Shown here in pieces: positions 18,240 to 27,526 of a stretch of 64,000 nt of DNA (the stretch's first letter is position 1; the number at the start of each line of letters is the position of its first letter). Source of the stretch: Glaciecola sp964195425 (lineage in GTDB: Bacteria; Pseudomonadota; Gammaproteobacteria; Enterobacterales; Alteromonadaceae); assembly GCA_964195425.1 (NCBI GenBank), contig CAXMOM010000065.1, positions 62,001-126,000 of the forward strand. Reading direction: 5' to 3'. The notes under the pieces were generated by a model. It had not been told where the DNA came from, ran no database searches, and saw only the letters and a program-made list of their open reading frames with translations. The translations under genes were made by a program, and so were the position numbers.

Positions 18240-19331
18240 ATGCTAAATAAATATCCACGGATCAAAATATCATTATTCAGCATTTTAGTTTTGATAATTA
18301 TACTTGTGGCATTTGTCTTCTGGTTACTTAGTCTTATCCCTGCTAACACTAATCACCAAGACCTTACAATTACCAAGCCTCAAGATCTTGTTTATCTATC
18401 ACACGGCGTAAAAGAGCATCGTGGAAAAATACTTGCAGTAGTGACAAGTACTGATGTTATGGGTACTAGTGGTAAACAGACCGGGTATGAATTAACCGAA
18501 TTAGCTCGCGCCTATTACGTCTTTGAAGCCAATGGCTTTGAGGTTGATATTGCTAGCCCTAAAGGCGGTAAACCACCAGTGGTGATAGATAACGATGATA
18601 TGGGCAAGTTCGACTTTGCTTTTCTGAATGATACTTTCGCGCAGAAAAAAGTCGATAATAGCATTGCAATTACTGATGTTGATACGAGCCAGTATCAGGC
18701 CGTTTATTTCGTGGGTGGAAAGGGCGCGATGTTTGATTTTCCAGATAACGCCGCGATTAAATCATTAGTAAGTGAGTATTATCAATCGGGCAAAGTAGTT
18801 GGTGCTGTTTGTCATGGGCCCGCCGCACTAGTAAATGTCATCCTAGATGATGGCAACGCTTTGGTAGCCAATAAAACAGTGTCTAGTTTTACCAACAATG
18901 AAGAACTTTTATTGATTTCTGATGCAAAAGAAGTATTTCCATTCTTATTGCAAAATAAATTAATTGAACAAGGGGCAAACTTTGAAGCAGGTTACGTGTA
19001 CTTGGATAACATGGTTCAAGATGGCAATTTAATTACAGGGCAAAACCCCTGGTCAGTATGGTCAGTCGCAGAATCTATGATTGAAACATTAGGTTATCTC
19101 CCCGTTAAGCGTCAAGTCACTGCTGAAGAAAATACTATCAGTATATTAATAACCTACGAAGACAAAGGGATTCAACAAGCAAAAGCGCAAATAACATCGA
19201 TGTTAGCCAATGAAGATCAATCATTTGATCGAATTTTATTCGCTGTGCACACTATTGTTTATGCGATGCAATGGGAACTAGGCAAGTCTATTGACATGTT
19301 ACGTTTACTTTCTTTTGCTGATATTGATTAA
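18240..19331 (+). CDS. Membrane-anchored DJ-1/PfpI family protein (paralogue)
   Basis: A 363-residue protein with an uncleaved-looking N-terminal hydrophobic segment (residues 10-33), then an extracytoplasmic DJ-1/PfpI domain. The nucleophile is Cys191 in VGAVCHGPAALVNV, preceded by VYFVGGKGAMFDFPDN and by the glutamate region TGYELTELARAYYVFEANGF. Residues after about 290 form a helical tail. It is clearly a paralogue of the protein encoded at 12675 (shared GGKGAMFD, CHGPAALVNV, LITGQNP), but differs in its membrane anchor and tail. It probably forms an operon with the aspartic protease gene 34 bp downstream. Operator D controls it. Confidence 0.85.
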   Translation: MLNKYPRIKISLFSILVLIIILVAFVFWLLSLIPANTNHQDLTITKPQDLVYLSHGVKEHRGKILAVVTSTDVMGTSGKQTGYELTELARAYYVFEANGFEVDIASPKGGKPPVVIDNDDMGKFDFAFLNDTFAQKKVDNSIAITDVDTSQYQAVYFVGGKGAMFDFPDNAAIKSLVSEYYQSGKVVGAVCHGPAALVNVILDDGNALVANKTVSSFTNNEELLLISDAKEVFPFLLQNKLIEQGANFEAGYVYLDNMVQDGNLITGQNPWSVWSVAESMIETLGYLPVKRQVTAEENTISILITYEDKGIQQAKAQITSMLANEDQSFDRILFAVHTIVYAMQWELGKSIDMLRLLSFADID

Positions 19332-19365
19332 TCATTTAGTCGTCAATTTTTAAGGGAGAAAAGCA

Positions 19366-20615
19366 ATGAAGCATACCCAAATTTTTATAGTCTCATTCAC
19401 GCTGCTGAGCTTAACTGCTTGCGGTTTTACCAATATGCTTCGTATTAGAAATGCCAATGATAATATTGTTCCTATATGGAAAGATAATCAAACTCAAGCT
19501 GATTTAGTAAGCCATTATATTGGTGTAAAGCCTTACGTGGAAGTTTCAATTAACGGCATTGATGGGTTTACGTTTTTACTTGATACTGGTGCTACATTTA
19601 GTATTTTGAATGACAGTAACAAAGTTAAAGTGCTTAATTTAGAAAATGGCTATTCATTACCAATACACGGTTGGGGAGACGAAGGAGCATCAACTGCATA
19701 TAAGCTTAAACGGTGTTGATTTTAGTGATATTACGTTTGCTTATATACCGCTAGCTGACAGTAAATACTTCCTAGATCAAGAAGAGCTTATTTATGATGG
19801 AGTGTTGGGGCACGATTTTTTACATCACTTTAGTTGGACGTTTGATAAACAACAAAATCAAATTAGTATTAGCACAGCACCTTATAAAGCCGTAAATAAA
19901 GACAAGGGCAAAGTAACAATCCTCCCTTTTGATACTTTTTTAAGTAAACTTAAAGTTGAAAGTGAAATAAAGTTTGGGCAAGGTCTTATCGTTCAGCAAG
20001 AATTAACGATAGACACGGGTAGTCGTCATTACATAAAAGTTGATGCTGCTTATATTTACAATGAAGATATTCAGTTACCGTCGCCACAGATCACCGCAGC
20101 CGATTTTGGATTAAGCGGGCCGACAATTCATCCACGAGTAACAATTCCTAGCGTTCATTTGGGAGACTTAGTGTTTAACAATGTGAAAACTAATGTGATT
20201 GGTAATATCGATGAAGACGTAGATGAATGGTGGATTGTTGGCAGTGCGCTGTTAAGTCAAATTAAAACAGTGATAGATTATCACTCGTCGAAAATTCACA
20301 TTATTCCCTATGAAGATTCCACTTATAAAAGTTCATATAACCTGCTTGGCCTTGAGTTGCGATAATTGCAAAATGGTGACTTTATTGTCAGGTATGTTTT
20401 TCCTCAGATGGCAAGTCAGGCATTCGATATAAAAAAAGGGTGACGTTATTAGCAAAATTGATGCTCAACCCGCTAAAGACCTTAGTCTAGCAAAGTGGTT
20501 ATCTATTAGTGATCAGGCTGGAAGCCATTTAATTTGTCGAATCAGGGAGCAAGAAAAGTGTTTTACGTTTGTATCGAAGGAAATAGCGGGTTACTCTAAT
20601 AACTTATATTTTTAA
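19366..20615 (+). pseudogene. Retropepsin-like aspartic protease lipoprotein with PDZ domain, disrupted
   Basis: The first frame (to 19719) has a lipoprotein signal (LLSLTACGF) and a catalytic motif FLLDTGATFS. At about 19700 the reading continues one frame over (SLNGVDFSDITFAYIPL), runs through a second motif LTIDTGSRHYIKV, and meets TAA at 20363-20365. The same frame then reads LQNGDFIVRYVFPQMASQ to 20440. A further shift near 20441 opens DVISKIDAQPAKDLSLAKWL, the end of a PDZ domain, to TAA at 20613-20615. Two DTG motifs, lipoprotein anchoring and a C-terminal PDZ domain are one coherent family architecture, so three separate lesions have hit one gene. It lies directly after the second DJ-1 gene. 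Confidence 0.75.
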
Positions 20616-20907
20616 CGATTTTTATGTCAGGCTTTTCGCCACGCAGAAGCCCATTATTTAATAATCCGCACGTAATGTTGTATTAGTAAAATGATAAACA
20701 ATAAACACTCATTTATTGTATATAATTCAATAACTTACTGCATTTTTTACGTCAATCATTCTTGTTGTTTGCTTATTCAAGTAAAACAGATACCTAGCGG
20801 ATGGCGCGATTCTTGCTGAATGATGTGGTCTAAATGTAATAAGTTAAAATTTACTGTTTTGAGTAAATAGCAATAAGAAACCGTAGTAATAACGGAGTAG
20901 TATACTT

Positions 20908-21750
20908 ATGTTCAAAAAAGCAATTGCATCACTTTCACTAGCCCTTTTATTCTCATCAATTAGCCACGCGGCTGTTGTGACAATTAATGGTGGATATTAT
21001 TCTAAAATCGAGGGCGACTTTCAAAGTACAGATGCAGGGATATTAGTTAATGAGTTTGAGCAATCTTATTTTGACTATTTAGATGACACTATTTCTCAGC
21101 GTTTAGCGTTTGATCCAAATACGACTGAAAATCGCCATGCTTAAATACGAACCGACATCTACGCGGATGAATTTACAGACCGCGTAAACAACTCTGCCGA
21201 TTTTAATGCCAATATAGAAGCGCCACAGTCTCTCTATTCACCCATAGCTTGCTTGATATAGTAAACATGGATGAATACTCAACGATTGAAGTTGCATCTA
21301 GACTCTTTACAGGTAACGGAACTGAGACCAATCTAACAGATAACACTACCCGCTATACTCAGTCTGTTAACTTCAGTTACGTCATGCATGGCAGCTTTTA
21401 AGAAATAGAAGGTGACTACTTCGTTTTTAAGCACTTTAACTATTCGCAATCCGTTTTCTTGAATCTCGAAGCGCCTATGTCTACAGACGATTTATTTGGC
21501 GTAGACGGCTTTAGTTCGCTAGATATCATTCTAAATCATGTCGGTCAGTATGCTACCGTATATGAGTAAGTTTCTATGGATTTACTATGCAGGCAACAAT
21601 AACACGGGTGAATTTGTGAATAATAGCGTGTCGTTGGGCTATTTAGGCGATGGAATTTTGTCAGATCAGTTTTCAGAGCCAAGCATGCTGGCGCTCATAG
21701 GACTATTTTTTTTTGCTTATAGAAAACCGTCTGACAAGCAAGGAGTATGA
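20908..21750 (+). pseudogene. PEP-CTERM exported protein, multiply disrupted
   Basis: It starts with a good signal peptide (MFKKAIASLSLALLFSSISH, cleavage after ISHAA) and reads open for 78 codons to TAA at 21142-21144. Sense sequence then continues through several frames: DIYADEFTDRVNNSADFN, a shift near 21240, VNMDEYSTIEVASRLF, further stops, and a last frame ending SEPSMLALIGLFFFAYRKP. That end is a degenerate PEP-CTERM signal: SEPS, a hydrophobic stretch and a basic tail. The intact protein would have been about 270 residues and exported for exosortase processing. This is the second dead PEP-CTERM gene in the window (see 5871). Confidence 0.7.
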
Positions 21751-21754
21751 ATCA

Positions 21755-21791
21755 AAAAAGGCTGGGAAGCGCTATGCTATCTAGCCTTTTT
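21755..21791 (+). terminator. Rho-independent terminator after the PEP-CTERM pseudogene
   Basis: AAAAAGGCT and AGCCTTTTT pair across a loop of about 19 bases, leaving an A-run before and a T-run after the stem. It starts a few bases after the last stop codon of the pseudogene and could work in both directions. Confidence 0.55.
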
Positions 21792-22019
21792 GTCGTTTGA
21801 AAACACCAAGTATCGCCCCGCTAACCGCTAGCCTATATTAAATCGCTTATCGGAGCTGGATACCATTCTTGCTTTGAATCTGAAATTTAAGTTTAAAAGT
21901 TCACTTAAACCATAAAGAAGAACTAATATTGTTCTTCTCTATCACTTTGCAGATATATTAGTTCATTTTCGGTTCAAAGAAGCTACCAGGCGGTAACACC
22001 GTTTTCTTGGTATCTGTCA

Positions 22020-22850
22020 TCAAACACCGTGTAAATCTTTATAAACGAGTTCTGGTTGATCGGTTTCAATCCAATCCACCCCAAGATTGGCCAGCCGTTT
22101 TACTTCTTTACTGTAATGAGCTTTTTTGTTAGCCGGCATTTCTTGAGGCGTTAGTGGATAAAGCGTAAAGGAACCGACTTTCATTCCAAGATCGTGATAC
22201 TTTTTAACAGTGTCTTCGTCAATGATTGTGTATTCACTACAAACAGCATTACTATGCACCCATCTACCGATGATGTTCGATTCCATCAGCCAATTTAACC
22301 TATTCATAGAAATAGGCATATCGTCATCATAGGCAAACCCGGAAAGAATCGAGCGGTCTTCTTTTTCTAAATCACGAAGCATAAAAAAATTGAAAGATGT
22401 ACACATCAATTGCTCTGTCATATTCATTCGGCTGATAATATTAGCCACTTTACGACCAATTTTCCTGCGTTTCCAACTAGGTTTATATGCTTTCAATTCA
22501 ACATCAATAAAAAAGTCTTTTCCCTTCAAAGCCTCTAAGACATCTACCAACAGCGGGATGGATTCCGGTTTTTCATAAGTACGCATGCCCCCATCCACTT
22601 CAATCTCCTTTAATATTTGTATTTGCTGCAAGTCTGCATAAGTCATGTCGTAAATGTTCTTGTCTACGCCAGTTAATCGTTTCAAATTTTCGTCATGAAA
22701 AAGAACAACCTGATTGTCTTTCGTTAAAAACACATCGAATTCGGTCCCGTTACAAACCGGACTATCAACCGCCGCAAGCACACCAGCCATAGTGTTTTCT
22801 TGGTATTGGGTAACTAAACCTCGATGGGCAAGGATTAAAGGCTTTTTCAT
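22020..22850 (-). CDS. Glycerophosphodiester phosphodiesterase
   Basis: A 276-residue cytoplasmic GDPD-family enzyme that hydrolyses glycerophosphodiesters to glycerol-3-phosphate and an alcohol. The N-terminal LAHRGLVTQYQENTMAG has the catalytic HRG and the E-N-T of the family. EFDVFLTKDNQVVLFHDENL has the metal-binding E-x-D and the second catalytic histidine, and VELKAYKP gives the next metal glutamate. WIETDQPE near the end closes the TIM barrel. No signal peptide is present, and length is normal for the UgpQ-like soluble type. Monocistronic. Confidence 0.9.
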   Translation of the reverse strand: MKKPLILAHRGLVTQYQENTMAGVLAAVDSPVCNGTEFDVFLTKDNQVVLFHDENLKRLTGVDKNIYDMTYADLQQIQILKEIEVDGGMRTYEKPESIPLLVDVLEALKGKDFFIDVELKAYKPSWKRRKIGRKVANIISRMNMTEQLMCTSFNFFMLRDLEKEDRSILSGFAYDDDMPISMNRLNWLMESNIIGRWVHSNAVCSEYTIIDEDTVKKYHDLGMKVGSFTLYPLTPQEMPANKKAHYSKEVKRLANLGVDWIETDQPELVYKDLHGV

Positions 22851-23256
22851 AAGTGATTTATCGTTATCTTGGCATTATCTCAGATATAAAAAGAATAGAC
22901 CCTAAAATGGATATATTCAATAATCATTGGAATAGAAGGGTCAGGGCCAGCTAAAGAGAGCGCTCAGTTCGGTGCTGTTAAAGTATACTCAATGTCCTTT
23001 ACTGAGAAATGAAACGCTGATTTATCGATAAAGCTTATTTCACCAAAATAGAGCGATTAAGCAAATTCCCAAGGTATGGTGTGTGCCAAACTAAGAAAGG
23101 AATGAGAGAATTTCATATCGCTTTGTGCCTTTAGTTTTCACCGAGAACATAGCGATATATAGATCTTGCTGCTCGTGGTTTTTCTCCCCAATGTATATAT
23201 TCACACTGAAATAACAGTTCACAAGCACAACTGATTATGCCCAAGTGAACCATTCA
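22851..23256. other. Gene-free stretch
   Basis: About 400 bases between two leftward genes. It must contain the promoter of the glycerophosphodiesterase gene. No open frame with family features, repeat or structured RNA was recognised. Confidence 0.35.
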
Positions 23257-23691
23257 TCAGATGTAATTATATTTTTTCCAGTCTTTTGAGTTTCTCATTT
23301 TGGACCTCACTTCTGGAGATGCGAATATCTGAACATGGCCACAATTAGCGCAGACTGTTGGGCGAATTTTGGCGGTTGAGATAAAGTTCTTACCCAAATT
23401 TGGCAACAGTTCGCTACTTAAACCCGTGAACTCGAAATCTTTGTTGTGCTCGTAAATATCATCTGATTGACAAATTGAACATGGTTTCATCTGTATTTCT
23501 TCATAATTGAGGGCGTAAAAACTAATTTCAAATACTGAAGCCAAAGCCCTTTTGGATTGTACAGATGCAGATGCCTCCTTTTCGATACGTTGTATTGTTC
23601 TTAAGTTAAGGCCCGCCGCAATAGCTAACTCCTCTTGAGACCATAGTCTTTGTTTTCTTAAGTTAATTACTAAATCTGCATTTATTTTCAT
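23257..23691 (-). CDS. XRE-family transcriptional regulator with C-terminal zinc-ribbon-like domain
   Basis: A 144-residue protein. Residues 4-60 form a Cro/C1-type helix-turn-helix: INLRKQRLWSQEELAIAAGL then NLRTIQRIEK. The second half carries two CxxC pairs, CSICQSDD and CANCGHVQ, which suggest a small zinc-binding ribbon. The combination is known among stand-alone regulators, but the target is not apparent. It is monocistronic with no toxin-like neighbour, so I do not propose a toxin-antitoxin role. The ATG follows a short A+T-rich leader. Confidence 0.8.
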   Translation of the reverse strand: MKINADLVINLRKQRLWSQEELAIAAGLNLRTIQRIEKEASASVQSKRALASVFEISFYALNYEEIQMKPCSICQSDDIYEHNKDFEFTGLSSELLPNLGKNFISTAKIRPTVCANCGHVQIFASPEVRSKMRNSKDWKKYNYI

Positions 23692-23977
23692 TGTTTTGCC
23701 CTATTAATGGAGACCGGAAAATTATCCATGATTACATTCGTAAGGGGTACGGCATCTATACGACACTAACACGACAGTTGTTTGAACAATATAGTATGTA
23801 GGGAATGTTTTATGCAAGTTGCTAACGTTTTTGTTTACTCAGATACAGTTGTCATAACACTATCAAAAGCTTGTCGTTGGACTTACTTAATATTTCAAGC
23901 TCAGTACATTGGTTTGAGATTTTAGGGGAACTTCTTTGAGACTCAACCTTATAGCAAGGGCAGGGCAAAGGTAAAAA

Positions 23978-25651
23978 CTAAAAACTTAGCCTAATTCTGA
24001 TGTGTTCTAATTTCATTTGGTTTTTCGGTGACAAAGTCACACATTTTAACTCTTTATATATGGCATTGGCGTACAAGCCTTGAAACTCAAGTTGCTCAAT
24101 TTCGGCCATACATTGTAATAGGTTAAGCGAAAAAGCAGGAATACCGGGAAACATTTTGTATGCCTTATGAAAACAAGCTAGCGCTTGAGAGTATTCTTTC
24201 GCCTGATAAAGCACATTGCCTGCCTCATTTTTTTGCAGTGCTCTATCTTTTTGTAAATGATGACTTTGCTCAATATCACTTATAATATCAGAGCATACTA
24301 GTTGTTCAATATGATTACCGTGATTATGTAAAAACTCATCGCATTGTTTTAATATTTCTTGAGCTTTTTCGGTTTGTCCTATCCCAAACCATACTTTTAC
24401 GGCATCTATCATGGTAGTTACTTGAATATTTTGGATGTGGTCAAACGACCCTGATTTTTCAATTATCTTCTGGGCTCGGTCACTATCACCTTCAACTATA
24501 TAGGCAAGTGCTAGCATATAGTCTTTTTGTAATTCCGATTGGCGGTCATTTGCAGTCCTGCCTGCTTTACCGATTAATTTACGCGCAGTAGAAAGGTTTA
24601 TTTTTTTTGCCTGTTCCTTTTCTAGTTGGTCCTGCTTGTCTGTTTCGCTGTTATTAATAACAAAGCTTTCAGCCATTTGAATGTGGAATCTTGCTAATTC
24701 TAAAGCGTATTCACTCATCCTATCTTTTACTGTTAAATTGCTCTGAATTTTTTTCTCAAGCAGGGTTTGTGCTTGCTGATGTTTGTCTTGCATATTGAAC
24801 GCAAGAACTTTTAGTCTAGTGGTTTGCGTGGTGAGTTCACTTTCTTTTATATTATCTAGCATTAACTCAGCTTCATTGAATTCCTCTTTGCCAATGGCAA
24901 CGCTCGCTAACCATTCATAGGCTTTGTCTTTGGTAAGACTTGCGGATATAAGATGGTTGAGCATTTTTTGGCATTCTTCCCATTGACCGGTAAAAAACTC
25001 GCTTTTAATTAGTCCCCAATGCGCCCACAGCACATTTGATGACTTTGCTAACACGCCAGAATAAAGTGATATAGCCTCAGAGTATTTTTTATCTGCTAGT
25101 AGTAAACGTCCTTTGATTTTCAAAAAGTCATTTACAAAGCGTTTGTTACCGTTCGATTTGATTCTTTCGTTGATTAACTTTAGTGCTTGAGAATTATCAT
25201 TTTGGTTCATACACTGCAATGCAGGCAATGTTAGTGTGCGCAAGTTTAAATAATGAGTCAAATTAACAGTAAGACTTTTAATTGTATAAGGCTTTATAAG
25301 AATAAAATCGGGGTGCAAATCTAATATTTGGCCAATGGTCTGCGGCATACTATCGGAGGTAACAAATACTAAACCAGTGGATGGCTTAAATAATTCTCGT
25401 TCCATTAGTGAACTAACCCATTCAACACCATTTTTACTTTGACCTAAATGAAAGTCCATCAAAACTAAGTCAAAGTTGTTTAAGCGGAGTCCATTTTTTA
25501 GTTCACTGCCGTTGCTATAACTGGCTACTTCAAAGTGATCAATACCCATTAAATGGCTACGTAAATTGGTGCGTGCTGTTGCATTGTCTTCTACGATGGC
25601 AACGCGTAATGGTTTTGCGTGTTGACCAGAATACTTAGGTGCTGCATGCAT
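23978..25651 (-). CDS. Response regulator with long TPR-like helical output region
   Basis: A CheY-like receiver (about residues 15-135 from this start) is followed by some 420 residues of helical repeats and no DNA-binding domain. The receiver shows VAIVEDNATARTNLRSHL, the phosphoacceptor in LVLMDFHLGQSKNG, the threonine/serine position in GLVFVTSDSM and the lysine in FILIKPYT. The repeats have TPR spacing, for example AISLYSGVLAKSSNVLWAHW and ALACFHKAYKMFPGIPAF. I chose the ATG at 25651 because AAGG precedes it and the 14 upstream codons from a TTG look non-coding. A paralogue of the same plan lies at 51038. Output is probably by protein-protein contact; no kinase gene is adjacent. Confidence 0.85.
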   Translation of the reverse strand: MHAAPKYSGQHAKPLRVAIVEDNATARTNLRSHLMGIDHFEVASYSNGSELKNGLRLNNFDLVLMDFHLGQSKNGVEWVSSLMERELFKPSTGLVFVTSDSMPQTIGQILDLHPDFILIKPYTIKSLTVNLTHYLNLRTLTLPALQCMNQNDNSQALKLINERIKSNGNKRFVNDFLKIKGRLLLADKKYSEAISLYSGVLAKSSNVLWAHWGLIKSEFFTGQWEECQKMLNHLISASLTKDKAYEWLASVAIGKEEFNEAELMLDNIKESELTTQTTRLKVLAFNMQDKHQQAQTLLEKKIQSNLTVKDRMSEYALELARFHIQMAESFVINNSETDKQDQLEKEQAKKINLSTARKLIGKAGRTANDRQSELQKDYMLALAYIVEGDSDRAQKIIEKSGSFDHIQNIQVTTMIDAVKVWFGIGQTEKAQEILKQCDEFLHNHGNHIEQLVCSDIISDIEQSHHLQKDRALQKNEAGNVLYQAKEYSQALACFHKAYKMFPGIPAFSLNLLQCMAEIEQLEFQGLYANAIYKELKCVTLSPKNQMKLEHIRIRLSF

Positions 25652-25988
25652 AAAATAGAAAGCCTTAATAAAGAGGCCAGGAACAAAGGCCAATAAAAGG
25701 TGCCAAAAGGTGTCAGTGTTAATTTAGAATTAAACGAGTGACGAACATAGTATTTCGTGTTGCAATAAGGGGTTATCGGAAATATCTGTCGATTTGTTAG
25801 TCAAATTACCAATTAATATTGAATGATTACTTTTACAATAAACATGAAAATAACTAACAGAAGATTTACAACTCCCCCTAACTTCATTTATAGTTGACGT
25901 TAACGTAAAGGTGAACTGAAAATATTGACTCACTTAAGCAATTATTAACTCTATATACTAGCTATTAATATTAACTAGGAGCACTTAC

Positions 25989-27479
25989 ATGAATACAGTT
26001 GCCCAGCTCATCAATGGCCAATTTGTGACGTCTACTTCGACACAATTTATAAAGGTTCAAAATCCTGCTACGAATGAAGATATTTCGCAAATACCCGTAT
26101 CAACAAAAGAAGATATGGAACTTGCAATACAAAGCGCACAAACTGCATTTGAATTGTGGAAAAAGGTTCCAGTGTCAGAGCGTGCAAGGGTTATGCTTAG
26201 ATATCAACATTTGTTAAAACAGCATCATGATGAGATTGCGATAATATTGTCAAAAGAAACGGGTAAAACCTTTGAAGATGCGAAAGGGGATGTATGGAGA
26301 GGGATTGAAGTAGTTGAACAAGCTGCTAACGTCGCTTCTTTGATGATGGGCGAAACAGTAGAGAATGTCGCTCGAAATATTGATACTTACAGCATGATTC
26401 AACCATTAGGTGTTTGTTTGGGTATTACTCCGTTTAATTTTCCCGCGATGATACCGCTTTGGATGTTCCCGATGGCTATTGCGTGCGGTAACACTTTTGT
26501 ATTAAAACCGTCAGAGCAAGATCCAAATACGCCCATGAAGTTAGCCGAGTTGTTTATGCAAGCAGGTGCACCTGCTGGCGTGCTTAATATTGTGCATGGC
26601 GGTAAAGATGAGGTGAATTTTTTACTTGAGCACAAAGGAATAAGAACGGTTTCTTTTGTGGGAAGTGTACCGGTAGGTCAACATGTTTATAAAACGGCGT
26701 CCCAAAATATGAAACGGGCGCAGTGTTTTGCAGGTGCTAAAAACCATTTAGTAGTTATGCCCGATGCAAACAAAGAACAGGTGATTAATAATTTGGTTGG
26801 CGCTAGCGTTGGTGCAGCGGGACAGCGCTGTATGGCTATTTCTGTGGCTGTTTTTGTAGGCGACAGTAAAGAATGGATTAATGAGCTAGCCGAAAAAATT
26901 GGTGAGGTTAATCCCGGTCTTTGGGATGACCCTAAAGCAGGTTTTGGTCCACTCATTTCAGCACAAGCTAAAGCGCGGGTATTGTCGCTAATAGAAAAAG
27001 GCAAACAAGAGGGCGCAACGTGTTTGGTTGATGGTTCCAAATTTACTTTGTCAGGTCATGAAAAAGGTAATTGGGTTGGTCCAACGGTGTTTACCGATGT
27101 GACCACCGACATGCAAATTTATCAGCAAGAAATATTTGGACCCGTGTTGTGCTGTGTCCAAGTGAGCACCTTAGCGGATGCAATCAAACTTATTAACGAG
27201 AACCCTTTTGGCAACGGCACTTCTATTTTTACCGCCAGTGGCGCCGCAGCAAGGACTTTTCAAAGCGACGTAGAAGTAGGGCAAGTTGGGATTAACATTC
27301 CTATACCCGTAGCGTTACCATTTTTCTCTTTTACCGGTTGGAAAAATTCTTTTTATGGTGACTTGCATTCTTATGGTAAACAAGGTGTTCGCTTTTATAC
27401 CGAGACCAAAACGATTACCGCCAGATGGTTTGATGATGAGGCTGTTTCAGGACCCAATATGTCGATTAATTTACGATAG
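25989..27479 (+). CDS. mmsA: Methylmalonate-semialdehyde dehydrogenase (CoA-acylating)
   Basis: A 496-residue aldehyde dehydrogenase that converts (methyl)malonate semialdehyde to propionyl- or acetyl-CoA at the end of valine catabolism. Characteristic segments are GITPFNFPAMIPLWMFPMA (about residues 145-163), the cofactor region VSFVGSVPVG (about 221-230), and the nucleophile Cys281 in GAAGQRCMAIS, the family-specific variant that lacks the glutamate general base of ordinary dehydrogenases. The ATG is preceded by AGGAG. It is the first gene of a four-gene valine operon, 47 bp before the acyl-CoA dehydrogenase gene. Confidence 0.95.
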   Translation: MNTVAQLINGQFVTSTSTQFIKVQNPATNEDISQIPVSTKEDMELAIQSAQTAFELWKKVPVSERARVMLRYQHLLKQHHDEIAIILSKETGKTFEDAKGDVWRGIEVVEQAANVASLMMGETVENVARNIDTYSMIQPLGVCLGITPFNFPAMIPLWMFPMAIACGNTFVLKPSEQDPNTPMKLAELFMQAGAPAGVLNIVHGGKDEVNFLLEHKGIRTVSFVGSVPVGQHVYKTASQNMKRAQCFAGAKNHLVVMPDANKEQVINNLVGASVGAAGQRCMAISVAVFVGDSKEWINELAEKIGEVNPGLWDDPKAGFGPLISAQAKARVLSLIEKGKQEGATCLVDGSKFTLSGHEKGNWVGPTVFTDVTTDMQIYQQEIFGPVLCCVQVSTLADAIKLINENPFGNGTSIFTASGAAARTFQSDVEVGQVGINIPIPVALPFFSFTGWKNSFYGDLHSYGKQGVRFYTETKTITARWFDDEAVSGPNMSINLR

Positions 27480-27526
27480 CAAATACGTTAATAACGACTT
27501 AAATAAATTACGAGTGAGCACTACTA

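Noticed and set aside
23257..23691. Antitoxin of a toxin-antitoxin pair
   Set aside because: No adjacent small toxin-like gene; the gene stands alone and carries a zinc-ribbon-like domain.
25730..25933. 67-codon minus-strand frame between the TPR-type regulator and mmsA
   Set aside because: It occupies the divergent promoter region and shows no conserved pattern.
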